Positions 1-8,759 of a stretch of 20,362 nt of DNA are shown piece by piece (the stretch's first letter is position 1; the number at the start of each line of letters is the position of its first letter). The position numbers and the translations under genes are program-made. The notes beneath the pieces are model-generated. The model saw nothing but the letters and a program-made list of their open reading frames with translations. It did not search any database and was not told the origin of the DNA. The DNA is from Lingula anatina (Eukaryota; Brachiopoda; Lingulata; Lingulida; Lingulidae), in contig NW_019773886.1 in assembly GCF_001039355.2 (NCBI RefSeq), positions 1-20,362 of the forward strand, given 5' to 3'.

Positions 1-214
1 GTGCTGCTGCCTCTACTTCTAATAGTTTTCTTCTTGCGGCTAACCTGGCCTTCTCACTGCTGACTGATCTTTTGGTTTTTCTGCTACTAACATGACTACG
101 GGCTATGGCTTTCTCCAGTTCATTTATTTGCTCTGCAGCACTGCTGTCTCTCACAGGGTGTTTGGACTCACTTTCAGGTTTTCGGGTTGACTCCTTTGTC
201 TTCTTTGTCGACAT
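1..214 (-). CDS. Partial ORF, BEL/Pao-like gag N-terminus (3' truncated by window)
   Basis: An open frame on the minus strand starts at ATG 212-214 and runs off the window edge after 71 codons without a stop. The protein begins MSTKKTKESTRKP and is very rich in Lys, Arg, Glu and Ser. A later Ala/Arg/Lys/Glu-rich stretch (KARLAARRKLLEVEAAA) looks like the start of a coiled coil. This composition resembles the N-terminus of BEL/Pao retrotransposon polyproteins, which open with a basic Ser-rich segment followed by an Ala/Arg/Lys-rich helix. That is family knowledge applied to composition, not to a diagnostic motif, because the protease and polymerase regions lie outside the window. It could instead be a host gene with a charged N-terminus. 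There is no upstream in-frame evidence that fixes the start beyond its being the first ATG of this stretch. Confidence 0.45.
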   Translation of the reverse strand, partial: MSTKKTKESTRKPESESKHPVRDSSAAEQINELEKAIARSHVSSRKTKRSVSSEKARLAARRKLLEVEAAA

Positions 215-223
215 GTACTGGTG

Positions 224-322
224 TGACGTAAAGGTGTGACGTAAGCTGACTTCTTTGTTGACTTGACTTGAATACACAGTCAGGTGACGCAGTGAAAAAT
301 TATTTGAACTTAAAGTGTGACG
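224..322. promoter_or_regulatory. Cluster of TGACG (CRE/ATF half-site) motifs
   Basis: Four TGACG pentamers start at 224, 237, 285 and 318. The first two sit inside a directly repeated GTGTGACGTA (221-230 and 234-243). They lie just upstream of the minus-strand ORF ending at 214, in a position where a promoter or 5' leader would be. TGACG is the half-site of CREB/ATF factors. Function here is only inferred from the clustering. Confidence 0.25.
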
Positions 323-1613
323 GGTGACACTTCAATACAAAAGAGAAGACTGTATTTGTACTCATACGGTTAGTTTATTGTCTCTTTACACAAACTTGTG
401 TGAAGATACTCATGTGTGTATGGTTCAAATCTGTAAATAAAATAAAAGAAAAAATGCTTAAATAACTGACAAAAAACCTAGAGCACATTATATATAGAAA
501 TAAAGAAACAAACAGATAAATAAATATTAATAAAGTGAATACATTATATAATAAAGAAAAATGACATTTCTTTTGAATTATCCACGATTCCACACCCAAA
601 TTTTACTGAGACTTTTAAATACCACAATATATTTCCCTAAAACTAAATTTTCACTCAATATGAATTTGATAGTAACAATGACAGTTGTTAAAAGCAAAGT
701 ACATGAAACTTATAATTTTTTTGTCCTCTTTTTGTATGACAAATTTCTATCTTCTTGGATGTCTGCATAAACTCAACTGCTTGCACCTAAGCTGTCTGTC
801 TAATCAACTACTCATGCTAAGTGGTAAGTGGCAGTGCCTATTATTAATAGGGGTGTGTGGACTATACTATATGGTAGGGGTGACAGGTTATGTCCTTTAC
901 AGTGGTACATGTACTTATAATAACAGTGTAAGCTACTGACTCCACTTCATTCAAGTTATTGGATAAGCTACAATAATAAATGGTATGTATTATCTTTATC
1001 TTTTATATCTCAGGAATATAGCTTTTCGTTAAAAATAAAAACATGTAGATGTATAACGACAAGGGGATTCCCCTAACGTCCTGTTCTTATGACTAAAGTG
1101 GCTGAAAATAATTGTGGTAAGCCCTTTAGTGCTTTCCTACGTCCACTACGCACGTGTAGGCTAATACATGTAGAATGATAAGCGAAACTCACACCCGCCC
1201 ATGAATGTAGGAGGCTGTGAAAAAAGAAATGTTTTAATAAATCTCCATTTTACATATGTATGTATGTATATATCACAATAATGACCAAAGACAGGAAAGA
1301 TCACATGGATTTAAACCGCTGATGTCTTCACTGAGAAGTATATATATACAATCTGAGGACTAGTAAAATGGATCGCAAAATATGTTTACTATGTCAAATA
1401 ATGATTAAAGGTGATATGAAATGAAATGAATACATGTAGCTGATAATTAATTTTTCAATAAGAGAAATTCGGACCACAGTAGAAAGAATCGTCCAATAAT
1501 TTTAGTATGACTTTTCAGAAACTAAAAACTTTACAGTTATACAAAACTGTATTCAGGTACATTGATGGAAAGCCATATATATATATATATTAATCTCACT
1601 TCTCTAAATAAAT
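323..1613. other. AT-rich non-coding stretch
   Basis: No convincing gene. Short open frames here have the low-complexity Phe/Ile/Tyr composition of translated AT-rich DNA and no recognisable domain. A minus-strand AATAAA (374-379 read in reverse) could belong to a retroelement terminal repeat, but no repeat ends are visible. An (AT)n microsatellite sits at 1575-1591. Confidence 0.6.
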
Positions 1614-1895
1614 TCATGATTTTATTGACGGAACCAAGGAGACTTCCCATGGGGATAGATCGATCCAAATATCTGTGGGAATTACACTGTACGAGGGAGT
1701 CGCAGGACATTCGATGTCAGGTCTAGGAGCTTTGTTGTTAGGTCTTACATCAAATGGAAATTTTTTACCTTGTCAGGCAGAGGGCCAGTTTGGCTGTACA
1801 TGTTTACATCTGCAATTATAAACGATAGCCTGGGTGCCGTACAGATGTATTTCATCTCGCGCAGCGCTAGTCCCCGAACATGGTCTTATCATCAT
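1614..1895 (-). other. Unassigned interrupted open stretch
   Basis: The minus strand carries a 94-codon frame from ATG 1893-1895 to a stop at 1614-1616, interrupted once by TGA at 1773-1775. The first part contains a Cys-rich YNCRCKH segment. The second part ends with SYSVIPTDIWIDLSPWEVS, which has the balanced composition of real protein. Two other frames are also partly open over the same bases: a minus-strand frame ending at a possible donor near 1768, and a plus-strand frame of about 65 codons. No frame is clearly favoured. It may be an old transposon or host exon remnant. I do not recognise the family. Confidence 0.25.
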
Positions 1896-2067
1896 AATTA
1901 AAGTTCACCATGTACACGAGGCCTTGTTTGAGAGGCCGACGCGGAGCGTTCATAGATAGTTTATTTTCTTGACTTCGCTTTGTGCTGAGATTTAGTTTGG
2001 TTGCACGTATGACGTTAAGGAGCACTGTGGGATCAAAGGCCGCCCATGCACACAGGGACGGTTTTGG

Positions 2068-2176
2068 TTTAATAAATCAGCTAGTTAAAACCCTAATTTC
2101 AAGAGGGGAATATTAGTGTGATTTTTTTTCAGAAACAGAAGGGACCCCCCTGACCCCCCTCTAAATCCGTGCTACA
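2068..2176. repeat. Truncated 3' end of the hAT-like non-autonomous element family
   Basis: This segment matches the 3' half of the complete element at 8917-9161. It has the same order of blocks: a TCAGCTAGT core, then CAAGAGGGGA, then TTTCAGAAA, and finally GACCCCCCT with CTAAATCCG near the terminus. The 5' half, the poly-G block and the terminal CACTG are absent or degraded, so it is a decayed relative. The match was made by eye. Confidence 0.55.
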
Positions 2177-2486
2177 CCTTATCACCTACTATTTGTACCA
2201 ACTGCTCTACTGACCAATCACGTGGTAATAACTCACTATTACTCTGTCCATACTAAACAGTTCACCCGAAATCAAGTAACACGTGACATGGTGCCTACAA
2301 TAAATACATTTGGCTTACACCCTCACCACCAGTCTCGGGGAATTGATCTGGAGTGCAAGGCTTTATCTTTGCTACACATCACGTTTGGCTCAAACCTTTC
2401 CTTCTGAACCGCGACCGACGAGGGCATTGTTCTCACACTGGTACTAACCCACCCGTAAGAGGAAAGAAAGCACTCGCCATTTCGTT
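2177..2486. other. Upstream region of the EGF-olfactomedin gene
   Basis: No gene is apparent. An in-frame TAA at 2445-2447, 42 bases before ATG 2487, closes the reading frame upstream of exon 1 and supports that start. No TATA box is obvious. Confidence 0.4.
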
Positions 2487-2697
2487 ATGTTCAAATGTCA
2501 AGTTTTATTCCTCTGCATTTGTCTTCATTTTGGCAGAGGACGAAATACTCCGTCAAGTAACCAAGTTCCGTTTCCCAAACTCCTCGGGTTACTGAAGGTA
2601 CAGGTTCAAATCGAGAAAGCCAGTGATGTTCTCCACAAGGAATGTCCAACACTGCTCCAGCGTCCAGACATCAAGAGTATTCTACAGCCAGTCATAG
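2487..2697 (+). CDS. EGF-OLF gene exon 1: signal peptide and N-terminal region
   Basis: There are 70 codons plus one base, ending at the donor ATAG|GTAGGC. The N-terminus has a Lys at position 3 followed by the hydrophobic run VLFLCICLHF, then GRGR, which fits a secretory signal with cleavage around residues 15-20. The rest (IEKASDVLHKECPTLLQRP and onward) is hydrophilic with no known domain. The start is the first ATG after the in-frame TAA at 2445-2447. Confidence 0.65.
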
Positions 2698-3068
2698 GTA
2701 GGCTTACACCTGAACTATGATTTAATCTGCCTCTTATATTACAGCTGAAAGTGATTAGGACAGTTTAATATCTTAAGTCTCTATCAAGAAAAAAAAGACG
2801 GCCTCAATCCGCCCCTGAACATGTTGCTGGCAATTTGATGAAATCCAGTCCAGTACCAATTAATATTGTACAGGAGTGAACATACATCAAGATTATTCAA
2901 TGATACTTGTATAATTATAGGAATAAATGGGAATATTAAATTTAAGTAATATGACATTTTTGCAAAAGCACATGGAATAATTTTTGTCTATACGCTATTT
3001 TTGTAATGGTAATTAAATTCAGGCCTAAGGGTATAAGAATATATATATTTTTTATCATGCATTCGTAG

Positions 3069-3203
3069 GAAAAAGGCAGTCGTACTTAGGCGCGTCATCG
3101 GAGGAGATAGAATTCAGGATCAGACTTGCTAAGCATGCTCTAGATTTCTTGACGAAAAGTTACTTGAAGTGTAAAGCCGGGTCATTGAAAGTCACGACAC
3201 CAG
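3069..3203 (+). CDS. EGF-OLF gene exon 2: linker of unknown fold
   Basis: A 135-nt (45-codon) exon lies between the acceptor TTCGTAG|G and the donor CCAG|GTAAGG, with phase 1 at both ends. It is open when joined to exon 1. The peptide contains SSEEIEFRIRLAKHALDFL, likely helical, and a single Cys. No domain is recognised. It precedes the EGF modules, where a stalk or coiled-coil segment is usual in olfactomedin proteins. Confidence 0.65.
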
Positions 3204-3840
3204 GTAAGGTGAAATAAGATCGCATGGATATATACTGACAGTCAATAAAAAAACGCACTAGAAAACTTTCTTGTAATTTTTTTTTACCGAGAATCGATTC
3301 CAACCATATAAATGGGTACAAATGCACTTGTTTGGTCATAAGAGAGTGGGCTGACTACTATTTCATATTTCACATATTTCACATGAAAACTGTTATTTTC
3401 TTAATGTGCCAAATAAACTTAAAATATCATTTGGTAAATAAATGATGCATTTTCATTGACAGTCAGTACTAAGAGCTCCAAATAAGTAAGGGATTATCAT
3501 AAAATCTTGTTTATGGTGTTATATGAGTAAAGCCACGATTCCATCTTTTAAATTTAAATGGAACTTAATACTTGGTGTATCAAACAATCTATCGCTGGGT
3601 AGTGATGATATAATATAGATTTAAATTTTCAATGGCCAGATGTATGATGACTTGGCTTTAATAAAGTTTATTTCTATTTTGGTTAATGAACTAAGTATAA
3701 ATCTAACGGCGAAGGACAGTATGGGTTTCAGCATTATATTTTATATATTAGCTATTCAATTTGGACATCATCTTACAATTTAAATCATTTGGGATAAATC
3801 CATCATGTCATTTTTTTCTAAATACTTCTCGCCATTTTAG

Positions 3841-3953
3841 CTCCCGATCCATGTGAAGTCAACCGTGTCAAAATAACGGGACGTGCTCAGCCAGCGAGGA
3901 CACTGCTATCTGCTCATGTCTGCCTGGTTTTACCGGTGCCACGTGTGACGTAG
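3841..3953 (+). pseudogene. EGF-OLF gene exon 3: EGF-like module with frameshift
   Basis: The acceptor CCATTTTAG|C and donor GTAG|GTGGGT bound 113 nt. Entering in phase 1, the frame reads DPCEVN and then leaves the EGF pattern. From the next bases a different frame gives CQNNGTCSASEDTAICSC followed by LPGFTGATCDV, a textbook EGF with the G-F-T-G-x-x-C end. One base is missing near 3864-3866, where a codon between N and C is expected. Following the exon-1 frame straight through instead reaches TAG at 3951-3953. Confidence 0.7.
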
Positions 3954-4655
3954 GTGGGTTCACGTGGACTAGTGTGACGTCATGGTGACACTGTTCCTAC
4001 TTACAGAGGAACAGATGAGTTTAAACATCTATTGGTTCTACGTCTGTATTTAAACGACTTCAAGAAGATACATTTTTATACGGGAATAACACACAAACAC
4101 ATGTGTTGGCTCTGTTTGAATGTCTAAGAAAACGAAAGTGAAGTATATACTGCTCTGGTTGTATGGAAGAATATCATAATGCATTGTAAACACATGTATT
4201 TCATCAGACATTGATTGGTTGCGATAGCATGTCTGGTGTTACATATATATTATGTGTATGTGTTGGTTCATTTCACGTGGCATACAGAGTACTAGTGTAA
4301 ATCAGGTTTTGTCATTATTCGCTGTCATATTAGTTGAATGTTGGAAATGATTTAACATTACTGCAGTCACATTTTACATAGATTGTACACTGATCTTTTC
4401 CATACAATATCCAATTTTTTTATCTACATTGCTTACTTTTAAGCACATTTGAAAAAAACTATAAAAACCCAATCACGTAGAAATTTTCAACAAGTAGATC
4501 TCTTAATAAATCAAATATAATTCTTCAACTAATCACGTTCCGTTTAAAATATAGCCACTTCCTAAGATGTCTTAATGAGAAAATACCTAAGAATGTAAAA
4601 ACATGTTCTATAGGAATCTAGTTATAATATAACGGTGGTAATACTTCTGTTTCAG

Positions 4656-4744
4656 CGGTTGATCACTGCCGCAGTCAACCATGCCAAAACGGCGCCACCT
4701 GTGTGAATGCCCGGAGACGTACACTGGAAGTAACTGTGAAATAT
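4656..4744 (+). pseudogene. EGF-OLF gene exon 4: EGF-like module with internal deletion
   Basis: The acceptor GTTTCAG|C and donor ATAT|GTACGT bound only 89 nt, against roughly 115-120 nt for one EGF. The incoming frame reads DHCRSQPCQNGATC. The end of the module, CECPETYTGSNCEI, is in another frame. The join, around 4700, lacks roughly 28 nt that would carry the residues between the third and fourth Cys regions. Two Cys codons overlap at the junction, as expected of a deletion. Confidence 0.65.
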
Positions 4745-4915
4745 GTACGTATTACAGTAACTACATATGATTATCTGTAAAAACTATAAAACTTTGTAAT
4801 ATGTTGTGTGCAATGCATCACGTTGCTCGAACCTGCAAAAGTACTTCGTACAATATGAAGTTCCTTGCGTTCACGCTATGCGGACCCGGCCATTTTGGAC
4901 CTTCTGTTGAATAAA

Positions 4916-4932
4916 GGGGGGGGGGGGGGGGG
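4916..4932. repeat. Poly-G tract (G17) in intron 4
   Basis: Seventeen consecutive G on the plus strand follow GAATAAA. A similar G17 recurs at 8636-8652, and a G11 at 17969-17979. Confidence 0.95.
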
Positions 4933-5384
4933 TTCTTCAAGAAGGAGCCACTATGGCATGAAATAAGTCTGGAACAATGTAATTGTGGCGAGTGTTTTCT
5001 TTCAAAATGCTGCTTCATTTGTGAGTTTAATAATAGATTATCAATAGCCTACAAACCGAATCTGTCACCATTATACATGTATGTGTGCTACCTGCACGCT
5101 TGCTATTTAGAAAGGTGTATGCATTTTCCGGTGCGTTCATTTGGGGAACAGGATTTTCTCTTCTTGAAAAATAGTATAAAATTGAAGTCGTGTCATTTTA
5201 AAAGTATTTTGAAGAATAGTTGAAGCGCCATGCCTCATTAGGCAAAAAAAGAGAAAATACCGATCTACTTTTAATAGCAATTAGAAAGTACATTTTAGTA
5301 GGCGTTACTTCACTATGTATGTTAATTGTATTATTTTCTTACCTGTAAAATATTTACTGAAAATAATACATTTCTTTTTTATAG

Positions 5385-6034
5385 GGACGAAATGTCCTCC
5401 TGGTGGTTCTTTGAAAATTGAGAACACGTCAGTGGCCTTTCAGTTTAACCCAGCAAAAATATATAATTGTTCTTGGATGAAAGACTCTCAGCCAACTAAC
5501 CCCAGTGGCGTCAATTACACTTCCATACAAATGGGCCGGTACAGGATATGTCGTAAACAAAGGAATATTACGGCAGAGAACCACTTAAAAGACGTAGACA
5601 GTGACAACACATGTACTTATCAATGGGGTGGTTACGCTACCACTGACTTTGCCGTGGACGAGTACGGACTGTGGTTAGTGTACGGAAACAGGAGTAACAA
5701 CTGTAACCTGGTCATCGCCAAGATCAACCCAGACACTCTCAACGTGGAGCATTCGTGGGCAACGACCATTCGCAGTGGAAGCGTGGGCAACACATTCATG
5801 AAATGTGGCGTGCTTTACGCCACGGATTCCTACAGTGAAACATCCACGTACATCCGCTATACCTATGACACCAATACTGAAAAACAAAAGTCACTTCCGC
5901 TGAACAGGATCCCGTTCAACCAACCTGGTACATACAATACCATGTTAGATTACAATCCCCATGATGGTCTTCTGTATTATGCTGATGACTATCACGGATA
6001 TCTTGCCACGTTCCCAATTGTTAAATCAGTGTAG
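5385..6034 (+). CDS. EGF-OLF gene exon 5: olfactomedin domain
   Basis: After the acceptor TTTTATAG|GG the exon enters in phase 1 and stays open for 215 codons to TAG 6032-6034. OLF hallmarks appear in order: CPPGG, SWMKD, YQWGGYATTDFAVDEYGLW, LVIAKINPDTLNVEHSW, FMKCGVLYATDS, and MLDYNPHDGLLYYADD near the C-terminus. These match the second half of the olfactomedin beta-propeller closely. Between SWMKD and the WGG motif there are only about 50 residues. Canonical OLF domains have roughly 85-90 there, including a GTGHVVYNGSLYYN-like strand that is absent here. An AATAAA signal follows 33 nt after the stop. An ATG at 5315 lies upstream in the intron and is not taken as a start. Confidence 0.8.
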
Positions 6035-6066
6035 CAAGATCACGTATTCAGAAAAGAAAGCCAAAA

Positions 6067-6072
6067 AATAAA
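6067..6072 (+). terminator. Polyadenylation signal AATAAA
   Basis: A canonical AATAAA hexamer lies 33 nt after the stop codon of the olfactomedin exon, followed within 30 nt by T/GT-rich sequence. This is the expected layout for 3' end formation of the EGF-OLF transcript. Confidence 0.5.
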
Positions 6073-6427
6073 TAGTTGCAACAATAGTTTTGTTTTCAGA
6101 AACCTCCCCTTTCCCACGATGCGTGCGTGCGTGTGCGTTTGAAAAACGGGGCAGCATGGGTATGTTCTTGGGCAGGTGGTGAATTGACAGATGGGTCAAT
6201 GCACCTATCAATGCACCTATCAATAGGAAGAAAAACGTTTTGCGTTTATCTAATCATATAAAGCTGGATCCAGTCTCCCGTGCAATACAATATCCCTGCT
6301 TATATCAACACGGAATTTTTAAATTATGAACAGAAAATTATTTATTTATTTGTGTTTAGTGTGCATAATGTGCTCCTTAAAGATCACGTGTCTAACAGTG
6401 TGTGCGTCTACCGCGTACTGCAATTAT
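6073..6427. other. Non-coding gap with short simple repeats
   Basis: No gene. It holds a GCGT-rich run at 6121-6138 and a 12-bp unit (CAATGCACCTAT) repeated twice at 6197-6220. A 109-codon open frame beginning at 6280 is the antisense of the transposase relic that follows. Confidence 0.5.
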
Positions 6428-6660
6428 CTCCTGTAGATGGTGCGACAAGCCTTCAACACGGGCAACAATTCTGTTTTGTGGGATATTGTCCAATTCATCC
6501 TAAAGAGCGTGGCGGAATTTGTCAAGATTATTTAGGAATTGGTTATCCTCCGCAATGCACATTCCAATTCATGCCACAGGTGCTCAGTAGGAAGGTTAAT
6601 TGCAGATAATGCTGCGAGGATATTCTTGTGCAAGGGCGAACTTGGCCAATATATTTTTTT
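6428..6660 (-). pseudogene. Tc1/mariner-like transposase C-terminal relic
   Basis: On the minus strand a first frame gives WPSSP, then EHLWHELECALRR, and soon stops. Another frame continues as LDKFRHAL, a stop, then DELDNIPQNRIVARVEGL. In Tc1-like transposases the C-terminus carries a W-P-x-x-S-P-x-L-N-P-I-E-x-L-W-x-x-L motif, followed about 30 residues later by a pattern like W-x-x-I-P-x-x-x-I-x-x-L. The order and spacing match. Frameshifts, an in-frame stop and extra residues between WPSSP and EHLW mark it as dead. The catalytic DDE region upstream is not recognisable. No terminal inverted repeats were found. Confidence 0.55.
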
Positions 6661-7289
6661 TACTTCGTCTCCCGGTTTTGGAGCGCCTGTTCTAATTTTT
6701 GAAAGCGAGGCAATGGAACCAAACAATACGATGCAATATGTAATGTCGTAAAAATTGCTATTTTTAAATAAAGACCATAGCATGGAGTACATTGAAACGT
6801 GACTCGCTTATTATTGTAATCTTCAATAATAATTAATATAAAAGATACGATATAATAGGTTCTTATAGACGGCCTATTTATTAGCTTTATAGATTTATTA
6901 AAGTATTTGGAGATTAAAACGCAAAAGCTGGCATGTTTCAAATCGAGGCCCCACATATTGTTCGTGTGCTTATTGAGGTGAGGTTTACTTAAACGCTTTT
7001 TTCTACTAATAGATTGTTTTTAAAAATTTATAATGGCGGGGATCGATTAAAACATACCTCTAGTGTACAGATTGAGTGCTGAAAATTCGAAAAAATGGAT
7101 TTTTGTGGGTCTATTGTTCTTTAATAACATTCACTTTGCTATTTCTTTCCATTATAAAGAAACAGGGTGTCTGCAAAAAATGTCTTAATTAGCTACTTAT
7201 TTGAATTACAAAGCCGCCGATTTTAATTCATAACTAATGTCCGTGTATTTCCGTTCCGCTGCGACTGTGTGGCGACTGTGTGGCGAGGG
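6661..7289. other. AT-rich non-coding stretch
   Basis: No gene is seen. An 11-bp unit (GCGACTGTGTG) is directly repeated at 7261-7282, just before the 5' truncation point of the following LINE. Confidence 0.5.
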
Positions 7290-8075
7290 AGGAAAATACA
7301 TTTTTAATGAAGTTTGCCGATGACACAACTTTAGTCGGCTTGATACACCATAATGATGAGATGTCATACAGGCAGTCGGTTACAAGTTTAGAAAATTTGT
7401 GTACAGACAATGATTTGATATTAAATGTGAGCAAAACAAAAGAAATGATCATAGACTTCAGAAGAAATCAGATAAGTAAAAATCCCTTGGAAGTTAACGG
7501 TAAAGCAGTATAATTATAAATTACTAGGGGTTCAGCTGAATGATAGGTTAACCTGGGGCGACAACATCACGAAGCTATTGAAAAAGGCACGTCAACGAAT
7601 GTATTTCTTAAGGAAATTGAAAGCTTTTACAAGAAATGTGTTTATTTTAACGAACTTTTACAGGTGTGTTTTAGAGAGTATTTTAACTTATTCAGTAACT
7701 TATTTGGTATGGACGTGCAACTGTGGAGGAGAGGAGCAAGTTGGAAAAGATCGTCGAAATTGCAGGGATTGTAATTGGAACAGATCTAACTCCCGTCCAT
7801 ACTATATATATATCTAGACAGGACTAAAAAGAAAACATTATCAATAATGACAGACAGTTCCCATCCAGCCCATACCCTTTTTAAATTTTTACCAAGCAAT
7901 TCGAGACTCTTAGTTTTTAAGGGTAGTAAGCGATTTTTAAATAGCTTTTATCCTTTGGCAGTACCTATTTTTAACTCTAACATGTAATTTAAATTTTCAT
8001 CTTTATATTTCAGTAGCGCTACTACAGGGCAAAAGATTCCCGATTTTATACATTTGTATTTTATTGGCTTAATAA

Positions 8076-8111
<36 letters not shown>
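7290..8111 (+). mobile_element. 5'-truncated CR1/L2-like LINE (reverse transcriptase remnant)
   Basis: Reverse transcriptase motifs appear in order across several frames. MKFADDTTLVGLI is the catalytic F-A-D-D box, followed by NDLILNVSKTKEMIIDFRR. After a frame change comes YKLLGVQLNDRLTWGDN, then KKARQRMYFLRKLKAF, FYRCVLESILTYSVT, and in another frame ERSKLEKIVEIAGIVIG. The C-terminal tail, around HPAHTLFKFLPSNSRL, ends at TAA 7986-7988. These are typical of CR1/L2/Rex1-type non-LTR elements. The sequence begins abruptly just before the ADD box, as in a 5'-truncated insertion, and ends with AATAAA (8071-8076) and an (ATT)n tail. At least three frameshifts mean it encodes no active enzyme. 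Confidence 0.85.
8076..8111. repeat. (ATT)n microsatellite tail of the LINE
   Basis: About twelve ATT units directly follow AATAAA at the 3' end of the LINE remnant. Simple-repeat 3' tails are normal for this class of non-LTR elements. Confidence 0.9.
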
Positions 8112-8112
<1 letters not shown>

Positions 8113-8450
8113 CGTTTCACCCAATCAGCACTGGTTTCTGCAAGTGGTCTTCCAGTAAAAAAGCTTTAACCTCTCGTATGAGCTTTTTAATCCCACAAAA
8201 AAAAAAAAAAAAGCATAAAAATCTTAAAAGTTAAAATTATAGACATTCTTCTCAAGAAATCAATGTAATTCAATATAATGGGCGCTCTAGCTTAGTTTTC
8301 CATATAGAGAAGCCGTAGAATGGTTGAATTTCTGAGGAAGGTGAGATTTCTCACCTGGGTGCGTGGAGGAGATCTCATACACACAGACACACTGGCACAC
8401 ATGCACATAAACACATACACAAAGCGACTGTTATATTAATGGTAACTATC
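8112..8450. other. Non-coding gap with palindrome and CA-rich tract
   Basis: No gene. It holds a poly-A run near 8196-8213, an 18-bp inverted repeat AGGTGAGATTTCTCACCT at 8339-8356, and a degenerate CA-rich tract at 8379-8421. Confidence 0.5.
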
Positions 8451-8758
8451 TGATAAGAAATAAAAAATCAAACTCACTGCTGGATTGAATAAAAAAAGGT
8501 AGTCGGATGACACGCAGTCATGAAATATGCTGATTATGTTAAAAGAACAAGTAGCCAATGAGGTCACTAAAAGAGGGCAGCAGCAGCCTCTGTACCGGAG
8601 GCATACATGCAGGAGCGGATCCAAGATTATTTGAAGGGGGGGGGGGGGGGGGCCACAGATGCAAAGCCGTTGGGGGGGGGAACGGGGCCCCAAAATTTTT
8701 ATTTTTCCTAAAGAGCAAAGGGGCCATTTGCCCGGGTTTAAAATTAAGCAAGCAAAAA
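8451..8758. repeat. Tandem duplication, copy 1
   Basis: This begins TGATAAGAAATAAAAAATC and runs to the ambiguous base at 8759. The same sequence restarts at 8760, a period of 309 bp. The copies differ by scattered substitutions and by G-tract length (17 versus 10). Copy 1 contains the 5' part of the hAT-like element, starting at 8610 after the flanking CATACATG (8602-8609), and stops before the element's 3' end. Confidence 0.9.
8610..8758. mobile_element. hAT-like non-autonomous element, 5' part (truncated at N)
   Basis: It starts CAGGAGCGGATCCA, as in the full element downstream, preceded by the same CATACATG. It carries a G17 tract at 8636-8652 and a G9 run at 8672-8680. It ends at the junction N with no 3' terminus. 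Confidence 0.65.
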
Positions 8759-8759
8759 N
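8759..8759. other. Ambiguous base (N) at the duplication junction
   Basis: This is the only N in the window, placed exactly where copy 1 ends and copy 2 begins. It suggests that the junction was made or left unresolved by assembly. Confidence 0.95.

Larger units (their letters stand above)
2487..6034 (+). pseudogene. Secreted EGF-olfactomedin protein gene, five exons, probable pseudogene
   Basis: Exons are predicted at 2487-2697, 3069-3203, 3841-3953, 4656-4744 and 5385-6034, all with GT-AG borders and phase 1 junctions. Exon 1 starts with MFKCQVLFLCICLHFGRGR, a plausible signal peptide. Exon 2 (45 codons, open) has no recognised domain. Exons 3 and 4 each encode an EGF-like module and exon 5 an olfactomedin (OLF) domain to a TAG stop. 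Olfactomedin proteins are extracellular adhesion, matrix or signalling proteins, and EGF-OLF combinations occur in invertebrates. With phase 1/1 borders every internal exon should be a multiple of three, but exon 3 is 113 nt and exon 4 is 89 nt, so neither EGF is translatable through the splice. Intact splice sites and open exons 1, 2 and 5 suggest recent decay or assembly errors. Alternative splice sites could rescue part of it. Confidence 0.7.

Noticed and set aside
2600-2612. GGTTCAAATC, a tRNA B-box-like sequence
   Set aside because: It falls in coding exon 1 of the EGF-OLF gene with no A-box or cloverleaf around it.
6280-6609. 109-codon plus-strand open frame after the olfactomedin gene
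   Set aside because: It is largely antisense to the Tc1-like relic, whose minus-strand reading gives recognisable motifs.
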